A stretch of DNA of 64,000 nucleotides from a bacterium (GCA_004297985.1 SCRA01000043.1:47406-111405); one strand, 5' to 3'; counted from the first letter of the stretch, positions 25,555 to 34,852 are shown. Notes: generated from the letters alone by a model not told the origin. A program made the numbers and translations.

Positions 25555-27083
25555 CTCATACTCTCCTGGGCGAGCAATTCGACCTCGCCCGAGCGCAGCT
25601 TGGTTCGCAGAATCTTGCCGGAGGGCGACAAGGGGAGATTCTTGACGAAGACGTACTCTCTGGGCCGCTTGAACGGCGTCATGCCGCTGCCGATGCAAAA
25701 CCGGTCGAGCCCTTCCGCCGAAGGCACCTGTGCTGCCGGCTCCACGTACGCGACGATGCGCTGGCCTAGCCGCTCGTCGGGAACACCGATGACGGCTACC
25801 CGCCCTACGTCCGGATGGCGTGCTAGTGCATCCTCCACTTCGACAGGGAAGACGTTCTCGCCGCCGCTGATAATCATGTCGTCGACGCGCCCCACCACGA
25901 AGAGGTCGCCGTCCTCGTCGAGACGGCCGAGATCACCCGTGAAGTACCAGCCGCCGCGAATCGCTCGCGCATCGGCATCGGGGCGATTTCGGTAGCCCTG
26001 GAAGGCTTCGTCGGAGGTCAGCTCGACCACGATCTCACCCGTCTCTCCGGGCGGCGCTACATCGCCGGAACTCTGCGCGCCGATACGCACGATGCGAAGC
26101 CGCTCGTTCAAGCCCGCTCGTCCCGCGCATGCGGGTTTCTCACGCAGCCGGTCGTAGATCGAGAACGTGTAGATCTCCGTCGAGCCGTAGTGGTTGACGA
26201 AGATCTCCGGCTGGAAGACTTCAAAGCATCGCTCCACGAGGCTGGGCGACATCGGCGCGCCGGCATAGCCGAGCTTGCGCAGCGAGCGCAGATCCCGCGT
26301 GGCGATCTCCGGCAGATGAACCAAATCGAAGTAGAGCGTCGGCGCGAGGTAGAGGTTCGTGACCCGCTCGCGCTCGATGGCCTCCAGCGCTTCGCGGGGC
26401 CGGAACTGCGGCATGGCGACGAACGTACCGTTCAGCAGCGTCATCGCGATCAACGAGCGCACGCCCATCGTATGATAGAGGGGCATCACGCCAAGCGTTA
26501 CTTCGTCTCGCCCATAGCGATTCTGCGCCACGTGCGCCACGGCGGCGGCGCGTTCCGCCCGGTGCGAGCGTGGAACGCCCTTAGGTCGACCCGTGGTTCC
26601 CGAGGTATAGAGCAGCAGCGAGATGCTCTCGTCGCCGACGAAGTCACCCTCGAATGCCGGCGCCTCCAGCAGCGAGTCGTACGTCGCCCGATGGGGCGCG
26701 GTGAGGGCGACGCCGAGCGTGCGCAGCCCTTCCGCCTCCGCCAGCTCACCCAGCGCCGCACTGGCCGGCTCGAAGGCGACAGCGACCGGAGCGGCGTCCT
26801 GCACGACGTAGTGGAACTCGTTGCGCCCTAAGCGCCAGTTGACGGGAGCGAAGATGGCGCCGATCGTCTGACATGCCCAGTAGAGCGTGGTCATCGGCTC
26901 GCCGTTCTTCAGCACCACCAGCAGACGCTCTCCCGGCCCCAATCCCATGCGCCGCAGGCCGCCCGCCACGTGCCTGATCCTGGCCAGCCATGCCTCGTAC
27001 GTGAGGCGCAGCGCTCCGTCGACGATGGCCAGGTGCCTGGGATCCCTCTCAACCGACGCCAGGAAGGACAAGCCCAAGTTCAC
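25551..27083 (-). CDS. AMP-dependent acyl-CoA ligase
   Basis: ANL-superfamily ligase (510 aa) that forms an acyl-CoA from a carboxylic acid, ATP and CoA. The start is GTG 27083, overlapping the upstream stop (GTGA) behind GGGAGGGG. Motifs: P-loop LLYTSGTTGRPKG near residue 158, NHYGSTEIYTFS near 290, YFTGDLG near 385 and the C-terminal catalytic Lys in SPSGKILR. The STEIYTF variant resembles ligases for cyclic or aromatic acids. Its place after a molybdenum hydroxylase supports an aromatic or heterocyclic acid substrate. Confidence 0.92.
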   Translation of the reverse strand: MNLGLSFLASVERDPRHLAIVDGALRLTYEAWLARIRHVAGGLRRMGLGPGERLLVVLKNGEPMTTLYWACQTIGAIFAPVNWRLGRNEFHYVVQDAAPVAVAFEPASAALGELAEAEGLRTLGVALTAPHRATYDSLLEAPAFEGDFVGDESISLLLYTSGTTGRPKGVPRSHRAERAAAVAHVAQNRYGRDEVTLGVMPLYHTMGVRSLIAMTLLNGTFVAMPQFRPREALEAIERERVTNLYLAPTLYFDLVHLPEIATRDLRSLRKLGYAGAPMSPSLVERCFEVFQPEIFVNHYGSTEIYTFSIYDRLREKPACAGRAGLNERLRIVRIGAQSSGDVAPPGETGEIVVELTSDEAFQGYRNRPDADARAIRGGWYFTGDLGRLDEDGDLFVVGRVDDMIISGGENVFPVEVEDALARHPDVGRVAVIGVPDERLGQRIVAYVEPAAQVPSAEGLDRFCIGSGMTPFKRPREYVFVKNLPLSPSGKILRTKLRSGEVELLAQESMR

Positions 27084-27580
27084 GAGATCCCCTCCCTTCT
27101 CTCGCGCGCGCAGGCCAGCACCGCATCGATGATGGCACGGTACCCCGTGCAGCGGCACAGGTGACCCGAAAGCATCTCCACCACCTCACGCTCCGTAGGG
27201 TCCGTGTGCTCTTCGAGGAACGCCTGGGCAGAGCTCAAGATACCCGGCGTACAGAAACCGCACTGCAGGGCGTGATGCTCGTGAAACTGACGCTGAAGCA
27301 TCGAGAGGTCGTCCCTGGTCCCTAGGCTAGCGACGGTCTCCACGCGATGGCCGGCCACCTGCACGGCAAACATCAGGCAACTGCGGACCGGCCGTCCATC
27401 CACACGTACCGTGCAGGCACCGCAGACACCGTGCTCGCATCCCACGTGCACCTCCGTCTTGCCGCATGCTTGACGCAGAAAATCGGAGAGCAGCATGCGC
27501 GGGGGCGCCTGCTCGACCACGGGGGCGCCGTCCAGGGTTAGCGCAATAGCCGCGTGCTCGCCGGCTTTATGGGAGATCAT
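27080..27580 (-). CDS. molybdenum hydroxylase small subunit, two 2Fe-2S (CoxS-like)
   Basis: Iron-sulfur subunit (166 aa) of a xanthine-oxidase-family hydroxylase. The plant-type 2Fe-2S ligands appear in VGCEHGVCGACTVRVDG with a further Cys in VRSCLMF; the second cluster ligands are QCGFCTPG and HLCRCTGY. ATG 27580 overlaps the FAD-subunit stop (ATGA); the longer frame to 27694 is spurious. It passes electrons from the Mo-cofactor subunit to the FAD subunit. Confidence 0.94.
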   Translation of the reverse strand: MISHKAGEHAAIALTLDGAPVVEQAPPRMLLSDFLRQACGKTEVHVGCEHGVCGACTVRVDGRPVRSCLMFAVQVAGHRVETVASLGTRDDLSMLQRQFHEHHALQCGFCTPGILSSAQAFLEEHTDPTEREVVEMLSGHLCRCTGYRAIIDAVLACARERREGIS

Positions 27581-28449
27581 GTAGCGGCTGCCTCCTCGCG
27601 CCGCAGGAGCGCTGTCAGCATACGTCCCGTCAGCGTGCGCACGAGCTGGCGACGGAAAGCCGCGCTCGCATGATGGTCGCTCGGGGGATCGCACGCAACC
27701 GAGGCGCGCTCCGCCAGCGCCGCGATTAGTTCCCGATCCGCATGCCGTCCTAGAGCATCGGCCGTCTCCACAACCAGCGGAACCTCGCTAGCGCCACCCA
27801 AAGCCAGCGTCAGATATGCGAGTGCCCCTTGCTCGTCGAACTCGGCGGCACAGGCTACCGACACCAGCGCGAAGTCTCCATGACGTTGGGCGACTTCGTC
27901 GAAGGCGTAGCAGCGGCGCGCAGGAGCGACCGGCACGTACGCCGCCACAATCAGCTCGTCCGCCTCGAGCGAGGTGGTGAAGAACGAGACGAAGAGATCA
28001 CGCGCGGCGATCGTGCGCGCGCCACGACTGGAATGCACCTCCACGCTGCCGTCAAGCACGGCCAAGAGCAGCGGGAGCTCGGCGCTCGGGTCCGCATGCG
28101 CCAAAGAGCCGCACAGCGTTCCGCGATTGCGGGTCTGCCAGTGGCCGATGAGCGGCAGCGCCTGCGCCAGCAGAGGAACCTGGCCGAGCGCCGCGTCCGA
28201 GCGCTCCAGCGTACTCTGGCGAACGGTTGCGCCAACGCGCAGCGCGCCGTTCTCGCAAGCCACAGCATCGAGCTCCACGAGCCCGTTGATATCGATCAGC
28301 GCCGCCGGTTGTGCGATGCGCATGTTCAGCATCGGCACCAACGACTGGCCGCCGGCAAGCACTTTGCCCTCAGAGCCAAGCTCGCTCAGCTTGGCCAACG
28401 CCTCTTCGAGCGTCGAAGGGAGATAGTAATCGAAGCGCGCTGGTTTCAT
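27577..28449 (-). CDS. molybdenum hydroxylase FAD subunit (CoxM-like)
   Basis: FAD-binding medium subunit (290 aa). The FAD loop AGGQSLVPMLNMR is at residue ~33 and NRGTLCGSLAHADPSAELP is near 107, both typical of CoxM/HbaB/NdhF-type subunits. It overlaps neighbours on both sides by ATGA. It transfers electrons from the 2Fe-2S subunit to the final acceptor. Confidence 0.94.
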   Translation of the reverse strand: MKPARFDYYLPSTLEEALAKLSELGSEGKVLAGGQSLVPMLNMRIAQPAALIDINGLVELDAVACENGALRVGATVRQSTLERSDAALGQVPLLAQALPLIGHWQTRNRGTLCGSLAHADPSAELPLLLAVLDGSVEVHSSRGARTIAARDLFVSFFTTSLEADELIVAAYVPVAPARRCYAFDEVAQRHGDFALVSVACAAEFDEQGALAYLTLALGGASEVPLVVETADALGRHADRELIAALAERASVACDPPSDHHASAAFRRQLVRTLTGRMLTALLRREEAAAT

Positions 28450-28889
28450 CGAGCGGCGAGCTCCTCATGCAGGCGCTTGAAGAACTGCGCCGCGACCATC
28501 TTCGCAGCCGCGTCGAGCATCCGCTGGCCGACCATGGCGATCTTCCCGCTGACGCTGACGTCGTAAGCGTAGTGGAGCTGCGTGCGCTGGGGAGCGCTGG
28601 AGGCAAGTGAAACGGTGACGCGCCCGAAGACGCTTCCCGGCGTTCCCTGTCCCTCCACCTGCAACGTATAGCCTTCGGACGGCCGCACATCGGTCACGGA
28701 AAATTTCGCCTTGAAGGCACCCTTTATCGGGCCAACCCCCGCCTCCATGAGCGCCGTGTAACGGCGCTCTCCCTGATCCTCGAAGCCCCGGCAGCCGGGG
28801 ATCGTGCGCTGCAGCAGCTCCGGGTCCAACAAGGCATGATAGATGTGCTCAGCAGCGCCGTCGAGCTCGATGCTTCCCTCGCCGATCAT
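28446..28889 (-). CDS. CoxG-like SRPBCC protein
   Basis: Small SRPBCC-fold protein (147 aa) of the CO dehydrogenase subunit G family. It starts MIGEGSIELDGAAEHIY at ATG 28889, overlapping the large-subunit stop. CoxG-type proteins are accessory and have been linked to membrane attachment or quinone delivery for the hydroxylase. The position between the large and medium subunit genes is unusual compared with the classical coxMSLDEFG order. No CoxD/E/F or XdhC-type maturation gene is present here. Confidence 0.9.
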   Translation of the reverse strand: MIGEGSIELDGAAEHIYHALLDPELLQRTIPGCRGFEDQGERRYTALMEAGVGPIKGAFKAKFSVTDVRPSEGYTLQVEGQGTPGSVFGRVTVSLASSAPQRTQLHYAYDVSVSGKIAMVGQRMLDAAAKMVAAQFFKRLHEELAAR

Positions 28890-31300
28890 CGTTGGGTCAA
28901 CTCCCACACACGGCGCGGCGTCAGCGGCAGTGTGATGTCGTCGACGCCGAGCGCATCGGCCACGGCGTTCGCGATGGTCACAGGGACGCTCATCGAATTG
29001 CCCTCACCGATGCCTTTGGCGCCCAGCGGCGTGAAGGGCGAGGGCGTATCCACGTGACCGATGACCAATGGCGGGATCTCGGCCGCTGTTGGGCAGAGGT
29101 AATCCACGAACGTGCCCGAGAGCAAAGCACCATTCTCGTCGTACACCATCTCCTCCATCAGCGCTCCCCCCAAACCATGCGCGAACCCGCCGCGGATCTG
29201 CCCCTCCGCAAGCAGCGGGTTGAGCATGCGACCCGTATCATGGACGGAGACGTAACGCTGGATCTCGATCTTACCTGTCTCGCGGTCGACGTCGAGGAGG
29301 CAGATATCCACGACGAAGCCATAGACGGCCGACGAATTGACGCGATCCTGATCGTCCGGGGCCTCGAGGATAGGAACGGAGTAATAGGCGGTCTCGTAGA
29401 CGCCAGGCTCCATGCCGGATGGCAGCGCCAGCGGATTCCAGTGAGCCAAGCCCGCCAGGCGCTTGATCGGAATGGCCTTGGAGCGATCGCCTCGCGGGAT
29501 CGCCAAGCCCTCCGCGAGGTCGATATCATCGACGGGGACGTTGCACTCCTGCGCCGCGATGGTGCGCAGCTTCATGGCGACCTTGCGCGCAGCCTGTTGC
29601 ACGGCCACCGCGGCGATGGGCGCAAAGCGGCTCGAGTAGGTGCCGGAAGCGATGGTCCACGGGCTGGTCTGCGTATCGACTTCGGCCACGACCTCGATGC
29701 TCTCGAGCGCGACACCGAGTTCCTCGGCGACGATCTGCGCCGTAACGGTCTGGTGCCCTTGCCCCTGCGGCGCCGTTCCGAGGCGCACGGTGATGGCGCC
29801 GGATGGATCGAGCGCGATCGTCACGGCCTCCGCCGCCCCCGATTTCGGCAGGGATCTCTTGCGCTGTTCCAGCGGCAAGGCGATCGTGATGTAGCCCATG
29901 CTCGAGCCGGACGGCTCGACCACGCACGCCAAGCCGATACCCGCGCTGCGACCGCGTGCGCGCGCTCGATCCCGCGTTGCGAGGAGCTCCTGGTACCCCG
30001 CCAGACGCAGCGCCTCATCGAGTGCCGTATGGTAGTCTCCGCTGTCCAAGACCGAACCCGCCGGGGCATGGTAGGGAAACTCATCGGCGCGCACGAGATT
30101 GCGGCGTACCACGTCGAGGCGATCCAAGTGCAGGCGCTTGGCGACGATCGCCATCGTGCGCTCAAGCGCGAAGTAGTGCTCTTGACCTCCATAGCCGCGA
30201 TTCAACCCCGTGGGGAGTTTGTTCGTGGTCACGAGTCTGTTGTGGATCGCCAGCGCCGGGATGCGATAGGCGCCCGTGCTGGTACCGTGCATCCGGTAGA
30301 GGCAAGCGGGCTCTGGGGCGCGCACGTATGCGCCAACGTTATCGACGTGATCGAGGCGCAGCGCGAGAATGGTGCCGTCGCGCAGGACCGCCGCCTGCAC
30401 GTTCGTCAGACGATCCGTCAAGCTCGAAGAGGCGCAGAGGTGTTCCAGCCGATCCTCGATCCATTTCACGGGGACGCCGCTCTCCTTGCTGGCGAGCGCG
30501 ATCAGCCCCATGTACGGATAGAGCAACGCCTTGATGCCGAAGCTTCCACCGATATCGGGGGGCACCAGAATCCGCAGCCGGTTCCCCGGCACGCGCAGAG
30601 CACTAGCGAGCAGGGTGTGGAGCACGAACGGCCCTTGGAAGTTCGCGTGAATCGCGTACGTGTCCGTACCCCGCTGGTACTGCGCGATGACGCCATAGGT
30701 CTCGATCGGCGTGGAGGCATACTTGGGAAAGCGAAACGTCGCTTCGACGATCTCCTCGGCCGCCGCGAAGGCGGCATCGACCTCACCATACGTAAACGAA
30801 CGCTCATGGACCACATTCGAGCCGACGTTCTCGTGCAAGGGCAGCGAGTCGTCTGCGAGGGCGCGATCGATCTCGACCACCGGCTCCAAACGTTCGTACT
30901 CCACGTCGATGAGCTCGAGCGCGTCCTCCGCGATGTAGCGATCCTTCGCCACCACCACCGCCACCGGCTCGCCGACGTACCGTACCTTCTCCACGGCGAT
31001 CGGATAGAAATGCACCGGTTCCGTGATGCCCGCGTGGAACGGCTGCGAGATCTCCGCCACCCGCGCGCCTGTCAGCACCGCCTTCACACCCTCTAGGACC
31101 AGCGCCCGCGTGCTGTCGATGGAGAGGATTCGCGCGTGGGCGTGCGGACTCCGCAGAATGGCCGCGTGATGGGTATTTGGAAAGGGATCGAGGTCGTCGA
31201 TGAAGCGGCCGGCGCCGGTCAGCAGCGCCGGGTCCTCCTTGCGCGGAACGGCCTCGCCGATCCAGCGGCGCGGCCGCGTTCTCGCCGGCGACTCGATCAT
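28886..31300 (-). CDS. molybdenum hydroxylase large subunit, xanthine dehydrogenase family
   Basis: Molybdopterin-binding catalytic subunit (804 aa). ATG 31300 overlaps the IclR stop (ATGA). N-terminal domain IGEAVPRKEDPALLTGAGRF; the active-site loop reads PTGLNRGYGGQEHYFALER at residue ~365, lacking the CSFR cysteine of true CO dehydrogenase. The C-terminal catalytic Glu is in GAKGIGEGN near 760. It probably hydroxylates an aromatic or N-heterocyclic acid, or its CoA ester (compare nicotinate dehydrogenase or 4-hydroxybenzoyl-CoA reductase), using water as oxygen source. The cofactor is Mo-molybdopterin, probably the cytosine dinucleotide. Confidence 0.93.
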   Translation of the reverse strand: MIESPARTRPRRWIGEAVPRKEDPALLTGAGRFIDDLDPFPNTHHAAILRSPHAHARILSIDSTRALVLEGVKAVLTGARVAEISQPFHAGITEPVHFYPIAVEKVRYVGEPVAVVVAKDRYIAEDALELIDVEYERLEPVVEIDRALADDSLPLHENVGSNVVHERSFTYGEVDAAFAAAEEIVEATFRFPKYASTPIETYGVIAQYQRGTDTYAIHANFQGPFVLHTLLASALRVPGNRLRILVPPDIGGSFGIKALLYPYMGLIALASKESGVPVKWIEDRLEHLCASSSLTDRLTNVQAAVLRDGTILALRLDHVDNVGAYVRAPEPACLYRMHGTSTGAYRIPALAIHNRLVTTNKLPTGLNRGYGGQEHYFALERTMAIVAKRLHLDRLDVVRRNLVRADEFPYHAPAGSVLDSGDYHTALDEALRLAGYQELLATRDRARARGRSAGIGLACVVEPSGSSMGYITIALPLEQRKRSLPKSGAAEAVTIALDPSGAITVRLGTAPQGQGHQTVTAQIVAEELGVALESIEVVAEVDTQTSPWTIASGTYSSRFAPIAAVAVQQAARKVAMKLRTIAAQECNVPVDDIDLAEGLAIPRGDRSKAIPIKRLAGLAHWNPLALPSGMEPGVYETAYYSVPILEAPDDQDRVNSSAVYGFVVDICLLDVDRETGKIEIQRYVSVHDTGRMLNPLLAEGQIRGGFAHGLGGALMEEMVYDENGALLSGTFVDYLCPTAAEIPPLVIGHVDTPSPFTPLGAKGIGEGNSMSVPVTIANAVADALGVDDITLPLTPRRVWELTQR

Positions 31301-32094
31301 ATGGAACCCCCGTGCGTCATCGCCCTGGCCACGGAGTGGCCAAAATCCGTCTCGATCATCGCCGCCGTCGCGCGCAGGCGCTTCACCTGGAGCCCGAGCG
31401 CGCTCTTCGTGAAGCGAAAGCGAGGAATGCACAGGCCGACGGCGGCAATGACCTTGCCCTGTGCGTCGCGAATGCCCACCGCAACCCCGCAGACTTCAAC
31501 GCGATACTCGCCTCGGTTGACGGCGATGCCGGAGCGGCGAATCCTCGCCAGCTCCTCCCGCATCGCCGAGGTCGAGACGATGCTGAGCTTCGTATAGCGC
31601 TTGAGAGCCGCGCAGACCTGCGCGATCTCCTCCTCGCTCTGGTTGGCAAGCAGCATCTTTCCGGTAGAGGTGCTGGTGGCCGGCACGCAGGTCCCGATCA
31701 GCGAGGAGCTCCGCACGGGCAGCGTACTCTCCACGCGGTCGACGTATTTCGCCACGCCGTTGCCTTGATAAATGGTCAGGTGCACGGTCTCGTCGGTTGC
31801 ATCGCGAAGGGAAACCAGCCGCTCATGGGCACGTTCCACGAGATCCGTGGATGCGAGGCATTGGAGCCCCGGGCGCTGGAGGCGCGCACTCGCCCGATAG
31901 CGGTCGGTGAGCGGATCCTTCTGCATGTAACCGCGCCGCTCGAGCGTGGCGAGCACGCGATAGACAGTGCTCTTGTTCACTCCCGTGGCTTTGGCGCACT
32001 CGCTCACGCCCATTGCGTCGCCATTCGCCGCAACGGCTTCGAGGATGTCCAGCAGCCGCTCTACCGACTCCAGCGGTTGGAAACTGGTGGTCAC
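31297..32094 (-). CDS. IclR family transcriptional regulator
   Basis: Regulator (265 aa) with an N-terminal winged helix (ESVERLLDILEAVAANGDAM, VNKSTVYRVLATLERRGYM at ~38-56) and a C-terminal effector domain (STGKMLLANQSEEE). GTG start at 32094 preceded by GGAGGA. It is the first gene of the minus-strand operon down to 22545 and divergent from the MHS symporter, so it likely controls both uptake and catabolism of the same acid. Confidence 0.92.
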   Translation of the reverse strand: MTTSFQPLESVERLLDILEAVAANGDAMGVSECAKATGVNKSTVYRVLATLERRGYMQKDPLTDRYRASARLQRPGLQCLASTDLVERAHERLVSLRDATDETVHLTIYQGNGVAKYVDRVESTLPVRSSSLIGTCVPATSTSTGKMLLANQSEEEIAQVCAALKRYTKLSIVSTSAMREELARIRRSGIAVNRGEYRVEVCGVAVGIRDAQGKVIAAVGLCIPRFRFTKSALGLQVKRLRATAAMIETDFGHSVARAMTHGGSI

Positions 32095-32240
32095 TCCCGC
32101 TCTATTCCTCCACGCTCATGCGCCGATGTTTCCCTGAAAGAAACGTACGTCTCTCTCAGCGGGAAGGTTGTACGACGTAGCCAATGGTTCCTGCAGCCGG
32201 GCTACTTGCTTGTAGGCCAATGTGGAGGAGTGTAGTCGCG
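32095..32240 (+). promoter_or_regulatory. divergent regulatory region between iclR and MHS symporter
   Basis: This 146-base region contains an imperfect palindrome, GAAACGTACGTCTC at 32140-32153 (centre ACGTACGT), flanked by TTCCC and GGGAA, a plausible IclR site. A 6-bp inverted repeat (GTAGCC 32177-32182, GGCTAC 32200-32205) and a GTAG(G)CCAATG direct repeat (32177, 32212) lie in the symporter leader. GGAGGAG at 32224-32230 is the symporter ribosome site. No convincing -35/-10 pair was found. Confidence 0.45.
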
Positions 32241-33569
32241 ATGACCGTTACACCGGTACCACCCTCGGAGACCTTGACGAGCGACTCGATCAGCTCTCGG
32301 CAGATCTGGGCCGCTTCACTTGCCTCGATCTTCGCGTGGTCGCTGGATCTTTTCGATCTCTTCATCCTGCTCTACATCGCGCCGACGATCGGGCCGCTGT
32401 TCTTCCCGAGCAACTCCCCGACGCTTTCGCTAGCAGCGGTGTACGCCTCGTTTGCCGTCACGCTGCTGATGCGTCCCGTAGGATCTGCCCTGTTCGGAGG
32501 CTACGCGGACAAGAACGGCCGCAAGCGTGCGATGATCGTCGCGGTCTTCGGCGTAGGGATCGCGACGGCGCTGCTCGGTGCGCTCCCGACCATCGAGGCG
32601 ATCGGCCTGCTCGCACCTGTGCTCTTCTTGATCTTGAGGCTAGTCCAAGGCATCTTCGTAGGCGGCGTGGTCGCCTCGACGCATACGATCGGCACAGAAA
32701 CCGTTGCTCCGAAATGGAGAGGTCTCCTCTCGGGAGCCATCGGCGGGGGCGGCGCCGGCGTCGGCGGGCTACTGGCCTCGGTGGTTTTCCTGATCGTCTC
32801 GCTGTTCTTCCCCGGACCTGCGTTCGCAGTGTGGGGCTGGCGCTTCATGTTCTTCTCCGCGCTCGTAAGCACGGTGCTCAGCTTCTTCATCTTCCGCGCC
32901 GTCGAGGAGTCGCCACTCTGGGCGCGGCAAGAGCGCCAAGCCGGTGTCGTCAAGGCACCCGTACGCGAGGTCTTCTCGCGGAAGTACGCGGGAGTCGTGC
33001 TGGTGAACCTGCTGATCACCTTCGGCGGGGGCGCGATGTACTATCTGACGTCGGGCTACCTCCCGGCCTTCTTGGCCAAGGTCAACCACCTGCCCAAGCC
33101 GGCGGCGGCGCACATCCTGATCTGGCTTTCGATCGTCGTGATCATCGTTGCGCCGCTCGTCGGGCATCTCAGCGAGCTGGTGGGACGCAAGCCGACGCTC
33201 ATCGGGACAGGCCTCGTCAGCCTCGTCGTCATCCCGATCACCTACCACCGTCTGGCGCTGCTCGGCCCCGGAGACATCGGCGCCATCACGGCGTACGCGG
33301 TCATCCTCACGATCTTAGGCAATGCGGCCTATGCCCCCATCCTGGTCTTCCTCAACGAGCGATTTCCTACGGCGATCCGCTCGAGCGGCACGGGGCTCTC
33401 CTGGAACATGGGCTTCGCGATCGGCGGCATGATGCCGACCTTCGTGACGTTGGCTAGCGGCAGCCTCGCCGGCATCCCGCTCAGTCTCACGATCTTCTTG
33501 ACCGTGATTGTCGTGTTGTTCCTCGCCGGATCGATCATCACACCGGAGACCCGCGGACGCTTCGCCTAA
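32241..33569 (+). CDS. MFS transporter, metabolite:H+ symporter (MHS) type
   Basis: Twelve-span major facilitator (442 aa) of the sugar/MHS branch that imports organic or aromatic acids with protons. ATG 32241 follows GGAGGAG by ten bases. The family loop GGYADKNGRKRAM appears near residue 85, with a second-half copy HLSELVGRKPT near 310. The divergent position opposite the IclR-led hydroxylase/ligase operon suggests it imports that pathway's acid. Confidence 0.9.
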   Translation: MTVTPVPPSETLTSDSISSRQIWAASLASIFAWSLDLFDLFILLYIAPTIGPLFFPSNSPTLSLAAVYASFAVTLLMRPVGSALFGGYADKNGRKRAMIVAVFGVGIATALLGALPTIEAIGLLAPVLFLILRLVQGIFVGGVVASTHTIGTETVAPKWRGLLSGAIGGGGAGVGGLLASVVFLIVSLFFPGPAFAVWGWRFMFFSALVSTVLSFFIFRAVEESPLWARQERQAGVVKAPVREVFSRKYAGVVLVNLLITFGGGAMYYLTSGYLPAFLAKVNHLPKPAAAHILIWLSIVVIIVAPLVGHLSELVGRKPTLIGTGLVSLVVIPITYHRLALLGPGDIGAITAYAVILTILGNAAYAPILVFLNERFPTAIRSSGTGLSWNMGFAIGGMMPTFVTLASGSLAGIPLSLTIFLTVIVVLFLAGSIITPETRGRFA

Positions 33570-33595
33570 GACTCTTGGAATGTGAGAGGGAAGCC

Positions 33596-34852
33596 ATGGC
33601 TTGCAACGATCTGTCGCGCAAGGCCTTCGTTCAGGGCGCCGCAGCCGCGTCGCTGGCGGTGCCCGCGTTCATCGCGCACCGCGGCGACGCGGCCCAGACC
33701 CTGCGCATCGGCGAGGTCTGGGAGCTCACCGGCGTCTTCGCCGACGTGGCGCAGAACGGCGTGCGCGGCGCTGCGATCGCCGTCGATTGGTGGAACCAGC
33801 GCGGCGGCGTGCTGGGAAGGCGCGTCGAAGCCCTCGTCGAGGACAATCAGAACAACCCCGGTGCTAGCGTCGAGAAGGCACGAAAGCTCGTCAACCAGGA
33901 GGGAGCCGTCGCCCTCATGGGGACCGTCAACAGCGCCGCGGCGCTCTCCACCAGCGGCGCCGCCAACGCCATGCGCGTGCTCTTCATGGCCGGCGGGCAC
34001 GCCGACGCGATCAGCGGGAAGGCCTGCCGCTGGAATACGTTCCAGATTCCGCAGACCACCTGGCAGATCGCGCACGCCACGGGCTTCTCCTTCGCCAAGC
34101 TCTTGGGGAAGCGCTGGTACCTGATCACGCCGGACTACGCGCTCGGCCACGCACTGGCTGCGGGCTACGAAGACGTGGCCAAGATAATCGGCGGCGAAAT
34201 CGTCGCCAACGATCTCACGCCACTGGGCACATCGGACTTCAGTCCCTATCTCACGAAGGTCGAAGCGGCCAAGCCCGACTGTCTGGTCCTCCTGGTACAA
34301 GGCGCCGACTGGGTGAACTGCATCAAGCAGGCCAGCTCGTACGGCATCACCGCCAAGATACCGCTCTGCGGCCCGTTCGCAGAGCTCGAGTCGATCTGGG
34401 CTCTGCCGCCCAAGCTCCGCACCGGCTACTGGGGAACCGACTGGTACTACAAGGGCGAACTCGTCCTGGGCGAGCGCAACGCGCTGGCCGAGCGCTTCAC
34501 GGTGGAGTACCGCAAGCGTCACGGCCAGCCGCCCACCGCGGAGAGCTGCTTCGGCTACATCTCGATGGATCGCCTGTTATGGGGGATCGCGCAAGCCGGC
34601 ACCACGGACGCTCTCAAGGTCGCCAAGATCCTGGAAGGGGCGCGCTTCCGCTCACTATGGGAGGGCGAGTCCTACTTCCGGCCGGTGAACCATGCTCTGG
34701 AATGGCCGATGTGGTTCGGAAAGCTGCGCCCCAACGGGACGCCGGGCGACCCGTACGACGTCTTCGAGATCCTCGACCGGCAGCCCGCCGGCACCACGCA
34801 GGTGCCGCACGCCGCTGCTGCTAAGGCGTGCGCCTTCTCCTGGCCTTCATGA
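33596..34852 (+). CDS. branched-chain-type ABC substrate-binding protein, orphan
   Basis: Peripla_BP_6-type binding protein (418 aa) with a Tat-like N-terminus (SRKAFVQGAAAASLAVPAF). ATG 33596 follows GAGAGGG; the in-frame TTG 33575 is less likely. Mature features: LRIGEVWELTGVFADVAQNGVRG, GVLGRRVEALVEDNQNNPG and YALGHALAAGYEDVAK. No permease or ATPase is adjacent; it sits 26 bases after the MHS symporter. It may deliver ligand to one of the two Liv systems in the window, to the symporter region, or act as a sensor. Confidence 0.88.
   Translation: MACNDLSRKAFVQGAAAASLAVPAFIAHRGDAAQTLRIGEVWELTGVFADVAQNGVRGAAIAVDWWNQRGGVLGRRVEALVEDNQNNPGASVEKARKLVNQEGAVALMGTVNSAAALSTSGAANAMRVLFMAGGHADAISGKACRWNTFQIPQTTWQIAHATGFSFAKLLGKRWYLITPDYALGHALAAGYEDVAKIIGGEIVANDLTPLGTSDFSPYLTKVEAAKPDCLVLLVQGADWVNCIKQASSYGITAKIPLCGPFAELESIWALPPKLRTGYWGTDWYYKGELVLGERNALAERFTVEYRKRHGQPPTAESCFGYISMDRLLWGIAQAGTTDALKVAKILEGARFRSLWEGESYFRPVNHALEWPMWFGKLRPNGTPGDPYDVFEILDRQPAGTTQVPHAAAAKACAFSWPS

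Noticed and set aside
28892..31096. 734-codon open frame on the plus strand across the Mo-hydroxylase large subunit gene
   Set aside because: It is antisense to a gene with clear family motifs. Its translation is Arg/His/Asp-rich with no recognisable domain, as expected from GC-rich codon bias.
28886..31300. Call as aerobic CO dehydrogenase (CoxL)
   Set aside because: The active-site loop lacks the CSFR cysteine motif and the operon lacks CoxD/E/F-type maturation genes; CoxG, ligase and UbiD context points to a hydroxylase.
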